Positions 8,827 to 17,489 of a DNA stretch of 64,000 nucleotides are shown here, in pieces (position 1 is the first letter of the stretch; every line of letters begins with the position of its first letter). Below the pieces are notes generated by a model. That model had not been told where the DNA came from, did not search any database, and saw nothing but the letters and a program-made list of their open reading frames with translations. Location of the stretch: contig NZ_CP128650.1 of NCBI RefSeq assembly GCF_030644225.1, forward strand, positions 1,788,001-1,852,000. Reading direction: 5' to 3'. Made by a program: the position numbers and the translations under genes. Origin of the DNA: Selenomonas dianae (GTDB lineage Bacteria; Bacillota; Negativicutes; Selenomonadales; Selenomonadaceae).

Positions 8827-11417
8827 GCCTCTCCTGCCTCCTTGCGTGCCTGTTCCTGCAAGCGATAGAGTGTGTTCATCGCCTCCAGCGGCGTCATGGT
8901 CATAATGTCGAGCGTCCGCAGCTCTGCAAGCGTTCCATCCGCAAAGAGGGATGCCATTCCGTCGGCGGGCGGCATTTCCTGCGTATTTGCGGCGGGTATC
9001 TCGGCGCCGGCGGAGGCGGCTTCCTTCTGCTCAAGCGCGGAGAGAATCTCCTCCGCTCGTGCCGTCACCTTTGCGGGCAGTCCCGCAAGGCGTGCGACGT
9101 GGATACCATAGGACTTGTCCGCCGCCCCCGCGACAATGCGGCGCAGGAACGCGACGTTTTTCCCCTTTTCGCGCACAGCGATGCAGTAGTTTCGGATGTG
9201 TGCGTTTTCCATCTCCGTCAGCTCGTGATAGTGCGTCGCAAACAGGGTCTTGGCATGGATCCGCGTGTCGATGTGCTCCACCACCGCGCGCGCGATGCTC
9301 ATGCCGTCAAACGTACTCGTACCGCGCCCGATCTCGTCGAGGATGACGAGGCTGTCACGCGTCGCCTCACGCAGAATCTGCGCGACCTCATTCATCTCCA
9401 CCATAAAGGTGCTCTGCCCGCTCACGAGATCGTCGCTCGCGCCGATGCGCGTAAAGATGCGGTCGACGGGCGCAATCTGCGCCGTCCGTGCGGGGACGAA
9501 ACTGCCGACCTGTGCCATGAGGGTGAGAAGGGCGACCTGACGCATATAGGTGGACTTGCCCGCCATATTCGGCCCCGTAATGAGCATCGTTTCCGTCCCG
9601 CCATGACTGAGGTCAGTATCGTTCGGGACAAACACCTCACGATCCAGAATGCGCTCCACAAGCGGGTGACGTCCGTCCCGTATGAGAATCGCACCATCCG
9701 CCGCCACCTGCGGACGCACATAGCGATAGTTTGCCGCCGCCTCGGCGAGGCTTTGGAGCACATCGACACGCGCAATGCTTCGCGCGACATTCTGGATGGG
9801 GACGAGCTGCGCCTTCACTTGTTCGCGGAGCTGCGTAAAGATGTGATACTCCAGCGCGGTGATCTTTTCCTCTGCGCCGAGAATCTTCGCCTCGAAGTCC
9901 TTCAGCTCCTCCGTGATGAACCGCTCCGTGTTCGCAAGCGTCTGCTTGCGGATGTAACCCTCGGGTACTTGGTCGCGTCCGCTATGGCGCACTTCAATAT
10001 AGTAACCGAATACCTTGTTGTAGCCGATCTTGAGCGTTTTGATGCCCGTGCGTGTGCGCTCACGCTCCTCCATCTCCTGCAGCAGGGACTTGCTGTCGTG
10101 CGAAAAGGTGCGCAGCTCGTCGAGCGCAGCATCGTAGCCCGTGCGGATGATGCCGCCGTCGCGCACGGACAGCCCCGGTTCGTCCACAATCGCGCGTTCC
10201 AGTGTGTCGCGCAGCGCGTCAAAGGTCTCAATCGCCGCACACGCACGCATGAGGAGGCGACTCTCTGCCACGTCGAGCGTATCGCGCACTGCGGGCAGGG
10301 CGGCGAGCGAAACGCGCAGTTGGGCAAGATCACGCGCATTTGCCGCCTGTGTTTCAATGCGTGTGAGAAGCCGCTCGAAGTCATAGACCGAGCGCAGAGA
10401 TTCGCGCAGTTTCCCCCGCAGCACAGATTTTTCGACCAGCTCCGCGACGGCATCGAGCCGCGCGTCGATGCGGTGCGGGGTGAGAAGCGGATGCTCCAGC
10501 CACGATTTCAGGAGACGTGTCCCCATCGGCGTACGCGTGAAGTCGAGTACATCAAAGAGTGTATTTTTCTTGCCGCCGTCGCGCAGACTGCGCGTGATCT
10601 CAAGGTTGCGCAGCGTATAGGTGTCGAGCTGCATCGTCCCCGCCCCATCGAGGAAGGTGAGACGGTTGATCTGTGAGAGATCCGCCCGTACCGTATCGTG
10701 GAGATAGGTGAGGAGCGTCGCGACTGCCGTCCGTGCTCCCGCATCCGTCGGAATTCCTGCGGCAGGGAAATGCTGCGCAAGAAGCTCGTCCCGCATCTCG
10801 GGTACAACCGTCCCGATGGCACAGCGCGGGAGCCGCTGCGCCGCAAATGTGCGCACCGTGTCCGCGCGGGAGAACCCCTCCGTCATAAGAATCTCCGCCG
10901 TCATACGGCGATAAAGCTCGTCAAGCATCTGCTGCACAGCATTCTCTCCCGTGTAGAGAGCATAGAACGCCTCGCCGGTCGAAATGTCTGCCCCCGCGAG
11001 AAAAAGTGTGCCGACCTCCGTTTCGTGGAGGAGTGCGATGTAGATGTTCGCCGCATCGTGCAGCACCTCATCCGAAAGCACCGTGCCCGGCGTGACGACC
11101 TTCACCACCTCGCGGTGTGTCAGCCCCTTTGCCTTCGGGTCGCCGATCTGCTCGGCGATGGCGACCTTGAACCCCTTGGCGACAAGGCGCGCGATATAGG
11201 TGTCCGCCGCATGATACGGCACGCCGCACATCGGACTTTTGTCGAGATCGCCGCTGCGGCTCGTGAGCGTCAGTCCGAGCTCCTTTGCCGCCACCTTCGC
11301 ATCGTCAAAGAACATTTCGTAAAAGTCGCCAAGGCGGAAAAAAAGAAGCTCGCCCGGATGCGCCGCCTTCGCGGAGAGATATTGCTGCATCATCGGCGTG
11401 ACGTTCTGCGCGTCCAT
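8823..11417 (-). CDS. mutS: DNA mismatch repair protein MutS
   Basis: The mismatch-recognition ATPase, 864 residues, a normal length for MutS1. The N-terminal mismatch-binding domain has the GDFYEMFF motif (Phe-x-Glu). The ATPase domain has Walker A GPNMAGKSTYMRQ (about residues 618-630), STFMVEMNE and the Walker B motif LVILDEIGRGTST, followed by ATHYHELTE. The ATG at 11417 has an AGGAGG ribosome-binding site. It is the first gene of a tightly coupled mutS-mutL-methyltransferase operon. miaB lies 81 bases upstream on the same strand, so read-through from miaB is likely. Confidence 0.98.
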   Translation of the reverse strand: MDAQNVTPMMQQYLSAKAAHPGELLFFRLGDFYEMFFDDAKVAAKELGLTLTSRSGDLDKSPMCGVPYHAADTYIARLVAKGFKVAIAEQIGDPKAKGLTHREVVKVVTPGTVLSDEVLHDAANIYIALLHETEVGTLFLAGADISTGEAFYALYTGENAVQQMLDELYRRMTAEILMTEGFSRADTVRTFAAQRLPRCAIGTVVPEMRDELLAQHFPAAGIPTDAGARTAVATLLTYLHDTVRADLSQINRLTFLDGAGTMQLDTYTLRNLEITRSLRDGGKKNTLFDVLDFTRTPMGTRLLKSWLEHPLLTPHRIDARLDAVAELVEKSVLRGKLRESLRSVYDFERLLTRIETQAANARDLAQLRVSLAALPAVRDTLDVAESRLLMRACAAIETFDALRDTLERAIVDEPGLSVRDGGIIRTGYDAALDELRTFSHDSKSLLQEMEERERTRTGIKTLKIGYNKVFGYYIEVRHSGRDQVPEGYIRKQTLANTERFITEELKDFEAKILGAEEKITALEYHIFTQLREQVKAQLVPIQNVARSIARVDVLQSLAEAAANYRYVRPQVAADGAILIRDGRHPLVERILDREVFVPNDTDLSHGGTETMLITGPNMAGKSTYMRQVALLTLMAQVGSFVPARTAQIAPVDRIFTRIGASDDLVSGQSTFMVEMNEVAQILREATRDSLVILDEIGRGTSTFDGMSIARAVVEHIDTRIHAKTLFATHYHELTEMENAHIRNYCIAVREKGKNVAFLRRIVAGAADKSYGIHVARLAGLPAKVTARAEEILSALEQKEAASAGAEIPAANTQEMPPADGMASLFADGTLAELRTLDIMTMTPLEAMNTLYRLQEQARKEAGEA

Positions 11418-11498
11418 AACAAACCTCCTAAGTTGAGTACATACCTTAGTGCACGCTCCTCGCGAACACGAGTGGAGCGTTACACCATATCACCAAAG

Positions 11499-12812
11499 CT
11501 ACGAAACGACTTCCCCTTTGAGCACCCATGTCTGCGGCTGCGTTATTTTGACCTGCACGAAGTCCCCCTCCTGCTCCGCTCCGTGCGGGAACAGCACAAT
11601 CTTGTTCGTGCGCGTGCGCCCGCTCCAAACAGTCGGGTCGTTCTTGCTCGCGCCCTCCACCATCACTTCGAGCATCGCACCGCGAAGGCGGTCATTGATC
11701 TCCCGACTGATGGCATTCTGCTCCGCCATCAGCGCGTTCAGTCGTGCGTGCTTCACATCGTCGGGGACTTGGTGCGCCATTGTCGCAGCGGGCGTACCCG
11801 AACGCTTCGAGTAGAGGAAGGTATATGCCGAGTCGTAGCGCATCTCGCGCAGAAATGCGAGCATCTCGGCAAAGTCCTCGTCCGTCTCCCCCGGGAAACC
11901 GACAATGAGATCGGTCGTGAGGCTCGCATTCGGCAGCGCATCACGCACGCGTCGGGCGCGTTCGCGGTACTGCTCCACCGTATAGACACGGTTCATCGCC
12001 TTTAGAATGCGATTGCTCCCGTACTGCACGGGCAGATGGATGTGCTCACAGATATGCTGCCCGTTCTTGATCGTGTCGATGAGCTTGTCGCTGATGTCCT
12101 TCGGGTGCGAAGTCATAAAGCGTACGCGGCGAATGCCCTCCACCTCGTCCACCATACGCAGGAGATCGGCAAAATCCGCCTGTTTGTGGTCTTTGCCATA
12201 GGAGTTTACATTCTGCCCGAGCAGCGTCACCTCGGTATAGCCCTCCGCGACCGCACGCCGCACCTCCGCAACGATCTCCTCCGGCGCACGGCTGCGCTCA
12301 CGCCCGCGCACATAGGGCACGATGCAGTACGTACAGTAGTTGTTGCAGCCGTACATGATCGGCACCCACGCCGAGAATTTCCCGCCGCGTGCAACGGGCA
12401 GATGCTCCGCGATACTCTTGTCCGCGAGCGCGACATCCACAACAGGCGTATGCTCCGCCGCAACCTCCGCAATGACACGCGTCAGTTCCTGCACCTTCCC
12501 CGTACCGAGCACAAAGTCGATGTGCGGCGCACGGCGCATGAGGTTATCTCCCTCCTTCTGCGCCATACAGCCCGTGATACCGAAGATCAGACGCGGATGT
12601 TTCTCCTTGACCTTCTTGATCTCGCCGATCTTCCCATAGACCTTGTCCTCCGCCGTCTCACGCACACAACAGGTGTTGATGAGAATGACATCCGCATCCG
12701 TCATCTCCTCCGTCCGCACGTACCCCGCCTCTTGGAGCTGCCCCTCCATGCGCTCCGCATCGGCGATGTTCATCTGGCACCCGTAGACAAGTATTTTGTA
12801 CCGTCCCCGCAT
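11499..12812 (-). CDS. miaB: tRNA-2-methylthio-N6-dimethylallyladenosine synthase MiaB
   Basis: A radical-SAM methylthiotransferase that modifies A37 of tRNAs reading UNN codons. It has 437 residues from the ATG at 12812, which follows GAGAGGA. A longer reading to 12881 would run back through the terminator at 12848-12876. The order is an N-terminal UPF0004 domain with three cluster cysteines (YGCQMN, NTCCVRE, TGCMAQ), the radical-SAM CxxxCxxC motif (CNNYCTYC), and a C-terminal TRAM domain (from about 375). Modification substrates include tRNA-Cys and tRNA-Phe, both encoded within this window. Upstream lie two tRNA genes and their terminator. Confidence 0.96.
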   Translation of the reverse strand: MRGRYKILVYGCQMNIADAERMEGQLQEAGYVRTEEMTDADVILINTCCVRETAEDKVYGKIGEIKKVKEKHPRLIFGITGCMAQKEGDNLMRRAPHIDFVLGTGKVQELTRVIAEVAAEHTPVVDVALADKSIAEHLPVARGGKFSAWVPIMYGCNNYCTYCIVPYVRGRERSRAPEEIVAEVRRAVAEGYTEVTLLGQNVNSYGKDHKQADFADLLRMVDEVEGIRRVRFMTSHPKDISDKLIDTIKNGQHICEHIHLPVQYGSNRILKAMNRVYTVEQYRERARRVRDALPNASLTTDLIVGFPGETDEDFAEMLAFLREMRYDSAYTFLYSKRSGTPAATMAHQVPDDVKHARLNALMAEQNAISREINDRLRGAMLEVMVEGASKNDPTVWSGRTRTNKIVLFPHGAEQEGDFVQVKITQPQTWVLKGEVVS

Positions 12813-12847
12813 TCGTTTCCTCTCATTTACACAGTCATACAGATAGT

Positions 12848-12876
12848 AAAAAAGTCTGGAAGAAATTCTTCCAGAC
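12848..12876 (-). terminator. Intrinsic terminator of the tRNA-Gly/tRNA-Cys transcript
   Basis: On the minus strand GTCTGGAAGAA pairs with TTCTTCCAGAC, followed by TTTTTT, starting 13 bases after the tRNA-Cys CCA. Confidence 0.92.
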
Positions 12877-12888
12877 CGCATTTCATAT

Positions 12889-12962
12889 TGGAGGCGACAC
12901 CCAGAATCGAACTGGGGATAAAGGTTTTGCAGACCTCGGCCTTACCACTTGGCTATGTCGCC
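12889..12962 (-). tRNA. tRNA-Cys (GCA)
   Basis: A 74-nt cloverleaf with encoded CCA. The acceptor stem starts GGCGACA. The anticodon arm AGGT-CTGCAAA-ACCT gives anticodon GCA, and the T-loop reads GTTCGATT. It lies 6 bases downstream of tRNA-Gly in the same transcript. Confidence 0.96.
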
Positions 12963-12968
12963 GAAAGA

Positions 12969-13043
12969 TGGAGCGGAAAACGAGGCTCGAACTCGCGACC
13001 CCCACCTTGGCAAGGTGGTGCTCTACCACTGAGCTACTTCCGC
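12969..13043 (-). tRNA. tRNA-Gly (GCC)
   Basis: A 75-nt cloverleaf with encoded CCA. The acceptor GCGGAAG pairs with TTTCCGC. The anticodon stem CCACC/GGTGG encloses TTGCCAA, giving anticodon GCC. The T-loop is GTTCGAGC. It is the first gene of a two-tRNA operon, and the restriction-modification island begins 75 bases upstream. Confidence 0.96.
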
Positions 13044-13080
13044 ATAATATCTTCCTGCGCCGCTTGTGCGACACTTAGAC

Positions 13081-13109
13081 ATTATATCTGTAACTCCACC
13101 TTCTGTCAA
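13081..13109 (-). promoter_or_regulatory. Consensus sigma-70 promoter of the tRNA-Gly/Cys operon
   Basis: On the minus strand a perfect TTGACA (13104-13109) and a perfect TATAAT (13081-13086) are separated by exactly 17 bases, about 38 bases upstream of tRNA-Gly. It lies just beyond the hsdR stop codon. Confidence 0.92.
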
Positions 13110-13118
13110 GCCTAAATT

Positions 13119-16100
13119 TTAAAGAAGCGCCGTACGAATCTCAGGCGCAAGTGTACCGTTCAGGATAAACGTGCGGAGCACCTCATCCACCCTCCTATGG
13201 ACATCGGGTACACGGAGCGTCCTGCCGTCACAGTCTTTCAAAAACGCCTGCGCCTTTTGCAGATCCACCGTCTGTTTCAGCGCATCCAATCTGCCATATG
13301 CATTGATGGTCGCAGCCGTAAGCCCAAGACCCGAAATCTCTTTCAGCATCTTTCCATCAAGTCCGAACGCATCGGTGAGCCGGTCGATCTCCGTCGTCTT
13401 CGCATGACACTGATACTGCGTGATATAGTCGCGCAGCGTCCTGCCCGCCTCCACTGTGACATTGCCGCTCTCCAGATCATGCAGGAACACAGCAGCATAC
13501 TTCTGCTCCTCACGCCCGAGCGCGGCGAACGTTCGGTGCAGCTCATCCTTTGCCTGCTGCGCCCCGTCTCCCTGTTCCAACGCCTTCAGATATTTCTCGA
13601 AACGGCTGTTCATATAGTCCGCATCAATGACCTCCGTATCAATCTCCATCAGATCGCCGACGAGATCATACGGCACATCGCCGCCGCCCGTACGCGTACG
13701 CTCCACCTCAGCAAACAGCTCCTTGTACCGCAGTGCCAGCGTGCGATAGCGCTGCTCGTCAAAGGAGAGTGTAATGATCTGCGTCGCCCCGCCCCCGTCC
13801 TCACATTTGTAAACAGACTTCTTCCAATGAAATCCCTGCACCTCGGCAGCCCGCAGACAGCTGTTGAAATCACGAAAAAGAGCGGCAAACTTCCCACGCT
13901 CCGCCCGATCGCCCGGCAGCTGCATGAAGTCCGCGACCCCCGCCGCCGCAAAGAGATCGGCAATGTCCGCATAGAGTTCATTCATCCTGCGCAGATGATA
14001 CGGCAGCTTGTCCACAAACAACCCCTGCGGACGGTTTTCGGCGTAGAGCCTTACCGCAGCCTCAATGTTCTGCTGCATCGTATGCGGCTTGCGATAGTAA
14101 CGGATCACGCCAAACGGCTTCTCAGAACCAAAGAGGCGGTTCGTCCGCGAGAACGCCTGAATGATATTCTCGTACGTCAACAGCTTGTCCAGATACAGCG
14201 TATTGACCCATTTCGAATCAAAGCCCGTCAGCATCTGATCCACTACAATGAGAAGATCGAGCTGCTGCTCCGGCGCGAGATACCGATACGGCTCCTTGTG
14301 TGCAAGACGCAGCGCGACATCCTTCTTAAACGCCGCGTGCATCGGAAGGGTAAAGTTCTGCGCATACCGCACGTTATAGTCCGAGATAATCTCAAGCAAA
14401 TCATCCTGCTTTGCCTTCGCTCCATCGTTGTTGTCGATGTTCGGATCAAAAAGGCAGGTGACGGCAAGCTTCGGCAGCTCCGCCTTCATCCTGCGGTAGT
14501 ATCGAACCGCCTCCGCAATGCTGCTCGTTGCAAAGATCGCGTGAAACTTCCCCGCATGACTGAGCATCTCCCAGTTCTCGCCAATGTCCTCGACAACCGT
14601 TCTTGTGTGCTCCTCTGTGCGGTACTGCTCAGACGGCAGGTAATCCTCGATCCCCTGCACCCATATACCATTTGTATCCTTATAGCCCGCCATCCTGATT
14701 TTCTTGTCCGTGGTGAAATGCCGATAGACTTTCGCCTTCGCGGGATCGGCAAGCGCCTCCGCCACCGTCTGTGCCTTCGCCTCGTGGAGCGCGACCGCAC
14801 GGCGCACATCCCTGTCGCGGAACGTCAACACCTGATACGGGTCGAACCCGAGCACATTCCCGTCGCGAATCCCGTCCGCAATGGTATAGGTATGAATCCG
14901 TGCACCGAACACATCCATCTGATCGCTTTTTTTCTTCGCATTCTCCTCGAAAATCGGAGTTCCCGTGAACCCGAAAAAGACCGCGTTCGGAAACGTCGCC
15001 TTAATCCCCGCGAGCATCGTACCGAACGTCGAGCGGTGCGCCTCATCCACGATAAAGACCATCCGCTTACCGTCGATGGACGTTCTGTCCTTGGCGCTCA
15101 GCCCGCCCTCCTCCGCAAGATTGCTCATCTTCTGGATGGATGTCACAACCAGCGTATCGTCGGGATTGCTGCTCCGCAGCTTGCTTTTGAGAGCGCGCGT
15201 ATGCTCTGTCGCCTGAATCACGGTAAGAACCCCCGCAAAGGCGCGGTACGCCTTGAGGGACTGCGTGCCAAGCTCGATGCGGTCGGTCAGAAATATCACC
15301 TTGTCCGCATCGTTTCCGTCCGCAATCAGCTGTGCCGCCTTGAAACTCGTCATCGTCTTGCCCGAGCCGGTCGTATGCCAGACATAGCCGCCGCGCTGAT
15401 TCCCCTCACCCCACCGCATCGTCGCCATCGCCGCCGCAATCCCGCTTGCCGCATAGTATTGATAACTGCGCATGACCTTGAGCACACCGTCCGCATGATC
15501 CGCCACCGTATAGAAGCCGATCAGCTGATGCGCCATCGGAATCGAGAGCAGATGGGAGGCAATCGCCTGCCAGTCATTCATCGGCGTATTGTTGAAATCC
15601 GCCCAGTGAAAATAATAGTCCTTGTTGAACGTCCCATCGGGGCCGGGATTTGCAAAATAGACCGTCTTCTCCGGATTCATCGCGACAAACACCTGCACAA
15701 GCGAAAACAGCCCCGTGAAAACGCCCTCCTTTGCGTATTTCTCGATCTGGTAATATGCCTGGCTCACGGGGATACCGCTGCGCTTCAGCTCGATGTGGAT
15801 CACCGGCATCCCGTTGATGAGGAGCATCACATCGCCGCGCCGATCGCCAAGCAGCTTCGACTTCGCATGGAAAACGGGCTGACGTGCGATCTGATAGCGG
15901 CTCTGACCTGCGGCGATCTCCGTACGGTCATAGATCTTCAGACTGACATTCTTGCCAAAATGTTCCTTGTCCTCCGGATTCTCACGACGGATGGACACCG
16001 ACTTGCCATTGATGAACTCATTGAGCGCGAGCGGTGTCCTGCAATCAATCGTGATGTGATTGATAATCTGCTGCATCTCGCCCTGCGTGAGCGGATAATC

Positions 16101-16271
16101 GCCCAGGCGGTCGCGGCTGCGATTGTTCGCAAAGAGGATGTCCGCCCAGTTCCGTATCAAATCCGCCTCCGTCGGGTACATGAGGATCTCGGTCTCCCAC
16201 CCCATCGAGGAAGCGAGCCGTTCCGTCAATGCCTTCTCAAACTTTTCCTCGCTCTGAAACGCCATCGCCAT
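13119..16271 (-). CDS. hsdR: Type I restriction enzyme, R subunit (HsdR)
   Basis: The motor and nuclease subunit of a type I restriction-modification enzyme, which translocates and cuts unmethylated DNA. It has about 1050 residues, the usual length. The N-terminal PD-(D/E)xK-like nuclease region includes VMLLINGMPVIHIELKRSG. Helicase motif I is WHTTGSGKTMTS and motif II is FIVDEAHRS, followed by FFGFTGTPIF. A helical C-terminal assembly region follows. The ATG at 16271 lies close to a GAGGGG stretch; an in-frame ATG at 16265 has better spacing. The gene is the last of hsdM-hsdS-hsdR. No frameshift is seen, so restriction should be active. Confidence 0.96.
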   Translation of the reverse strand: MAMAFQSEEKFEKALTERLASSMGWETEILMYPTEADLIRNWADILFANNRSRDRLGDYPLTQGEMQQIINHITIDCRTPLALNEFINGKSVSIRRENPEDKEHFGKNVSLKIYDRTEIAAGQSRYQIARQPVFHAKSKLLGDRRGDVMLLINGMPVIHIELKRSGIPVSQAYYQIEKYAKEGVFTGLFSLVQVFVAMNPEKTVYFANPGPDGTFNKDYYFHWADFNNTPMNDWQAIASHLLSIPMAHQLIGFYTVADHADGVLKVMRSYQYYAASGIAAAMATMRWGEGNQRGGYVWHTTGSGKTMTSFKAAQLIADGNDADKVIFLTDRIELGTQSLKAYRAFAGVLTVIQATEHTRALKSKLRSSNPDDTLVVTSIQKMSNLAEEGGLSAKDRTSIDGKRMVFIVDEAHRSTFGTMLAGIKATFPNAVFFGFTGTPIFEENAKKKSDQMDVFGARIHTYTIADGIRDGNVLGFDPYQVLTFRDRDVRRAVALHEAKAQTVAEALADPAKAKVYRHFTTDKKIRMAGYKDTNGIWVQGIEDYLPSEQYRTEEHTRTVVEDIGENWEMLSHAGKFHAIFATSSIAEAVRYYRRMKAELPKLAVTCLFDPNIDNNDGAKAKQDDLLEIISDYNVRYAQNFTLPMHAAFKKDVALRLAHKEPYRYLAPEQQLDLLIVVDQMLTGFDSKWVNTLYLDKLLTYENIIQAFSRTNRLFGSEKPFGVIRYYRKPHTMQQNIEAAVRLYAENRPQGLFVDKLPYHLRRMNELYADIADLFAAAGVADFMQLPGDRAERGKFAALFRDFNSCLRAAEVQGFHWKKSVYKCEDGGGATQIITLSFDEQRYRTLALRYKELFAEVERTRTGGGDVPYDLVGDLMEIDTEVIDADYMNSRFEKYLKALEQGDGAQQAKDELHRTFAALGREEQKYAAVFLHDLESGNVTVEAGRTLRDYITQYQCHAKTTEIDRLTDAFGLDGKMLKEISGLGLTAATINAYGRLDALKQTVDLQKAQAFLKDCDGRTLRVPDVHRRVDEVLRTFILNGTLAPEIRTALL

Positions 16272-16286
16272 CACCCCTCTTCCCGT

Positions 16287-17489
16287 TCAGACAAACATCT
16301 TTTCAAGCATTGCCTTTTTGATATTTTGCAGCTTTTCGAGCTTACGCTGATGAAGGGTGATAAGATGGTCGAGGTGTGAGAAAAAGCTGCCGATGGCGTG
16401 TTGTTCCTGCTGTTCGGGCATAATTATTTTATATGAAGAATACTCTTGTGCATTTATTCCCGGCTGACCAGAGCGTTGAGAAGTCACTTGAACGAATTTG
16501 TCATATTCTTTTGTAAGTGTATTTTGAAACACGAACTCAGCTGAATATGGGGGGCTGATTCTTGCTCTAATTAAAAAGCCGGCATAATAAACACAACCGT
16601 CTGACGGGTTATAAATATAGGTTTTCCCAACACTCGCCCCTGTTCTGGCAAAGACAATTTCATTTTTTTGCAGTTGATATTTTCCTGCGTAGGTTGTATC
16701 ACAATCGGGCGAGGTTATATCTGTGTGCATAAAACTTCTGGTTGTATCGTCAATATCTGTAATCCTTAAATATTTATTTCTCCCATCAAACCTTTTTGCC
16801 GCAGCATTAAGCCCGTATTCAAGAGAATCACTTATCTCCCCCAACTCACGCTGTTCCCAAGCGTCGGTAAATCCGCGAAAACGGATCTCCGGAAATTTGC
16901 TGTTATTTTTTGGGAACATTTTTTCGAGCATCGACTTCTTGATGTTTTGAAGTTTATCATACTTACGCTGATGAAGGGTGATAAGATGGTCGAGCTGTGA
17001 GAAAAAGCTGCCGATGGCGTGTTGTTCCTCACTTTTTGGAACAGAAATCTCTGCTTTTTTTACATTGTCGGAGTTCAGTGACTCAAACGTAGACCCGCAT
17101 GAATAGGTCTTCCAAAATCCATCAGAATCCATTTTGACAAGCAACTGGTAGATGAACTCATTTCCTTTGATTGCAGCAACTCCTCGACCAATCACCGCAT
17201 GATAGGCGGTTTTTCCCATTGCACCCGCAGGTGCTCGAACACTCATGATTAAGTCTCCGGATGCCGCAATTTTTGTTATTTGTGTTGTCCATACCCTTGG
17301 TACTACCCAACCATTTTGTAAATCCGCATTCCCTTGTATCAAAATATAGCCGTTCGGTTCGTTGGAATATGTGTTTCCGTCCGGCGATTGTCCCATCGTG
17401 ACTTGCACTATCTCCCCCAACTCACGCTGTTCCCAAGCGTCTGTAAATCCCTTGAAACGGATTGCGGGCGTTGTTCTTGTTTTATCCAT
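16287..17489 (-). CDS. hsdS: Type I restriction enzyme, S (specificity) subunit (HsdS), expressed copy
   Basis: The DNA-sequence-recognition subunit, which directs both HsdM and HsdR. It has about 400 residues in two half-repeats: a conserved entry (IRFKGFTDAWEQRELGEI near residue 10, IRFRGFTDAWEQRELGEI near 200), then a variable target-recognition domain, then a conserved exit ending in LDHLITLHQRK and LEKMF. The DNA encoding these blocks is nearly identical in the two halves and recurs inverted in the silent cassette at 20136. This is the layout of a specificity gene remodelled by recombination. The ATG at 17489 overlaps the end of hsdM by 8 bases; a GTG at 17498 is the alternative. Confidence 0.93.
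   Translation of the reverse strand: MDKTRTTPAIRFKGFTDAWEQRELGEIVQVTMGQSPDGNTYSNEPNGYILIQGNADLQNGWVVPRVWTTQITKIAASGDLIMSVRAPAGAMGKTAYHAVIGRGVAAIKGNEFIYQLLVKMDSDGFWKTYSCGSTFESLNSDNVKKAEISVPKSEEQHAIGSFFSQLDHLITLHQRKYDKLQNIKKSMLEKMFPKNNSKFPEIRFRGFTDAWEQRELGEISDSLEYGLNAAAKRFDGRNKYLRITDIDDTTRSFMHTDITSPDCDTTYAGKYQLQKNEIVFARTGASVGKTYIYNPSDGCVYYAGFLIRARISPPYSAEFVFQNTLTKEYDKFVQVTSQRSGQPGINAQEYSSYKIIMPEQQEQHAIGSFFSHLDHLITLHQRKLEKLQNIKKAMLEKMFV
16341..16376. repeat. hsdS downstream recombination repeat, copy 1 (C-terminal half)
   Basis: A 36-base block encoding the conserved exit of the second HsdS half. It is an exact inverted match to 20605-20640 in the silent cassette. A 33-base version also occurs at 16962-16994. 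Confidence 0.9.
16843..16863. repeat. hsdS upstream recombination repeat, copy 1 (C-terminal half)
   Basis: A 21-base block encoding AWEQREL in the second HsdS half. It is identical to 17419-17439 and an exact inverted match to 20136-20156. Confidence 0.88.
16962..16994. repeat. hsdS downstream recombination repeat, copy 2 (N-terminal half)
   Basis: A 33-base block encoding the conserved exit of the first HsdS half. It is identical to the core of 16341-16376 and an exact inverted match to the core of 20605-20640. Confidence 0.9.
17419..17439. repeat. hsdS upstream recombination repeat, copy 2 (N-terminal half)
   Basis: A 21-base block encoding AWEQREL near the HsdS start. It is an exact inverted match to 20136-20156 in the silent cassette. 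Confidence 0.88.

Noticed and set aside
11454-11481. Short hairpin and possible decayed palindrome arm between miaB and mutS
   Set aside because: The similarity covers only about 18 bases of the left arm and could be chance. There is no T-run to make it a clear terminator.
13197-16379. A 1060-codon open frame on the plus strand, opposite hsdR
   Set aside because: It is antisense to a convincing HsdR gene and is rich in Arg, His and Leu with no recognisable domain. Long antisense frames follow from the GC-rich codon pattern. The same applies to 7123-8868, 9099-10676, 35482-37089 and similar.
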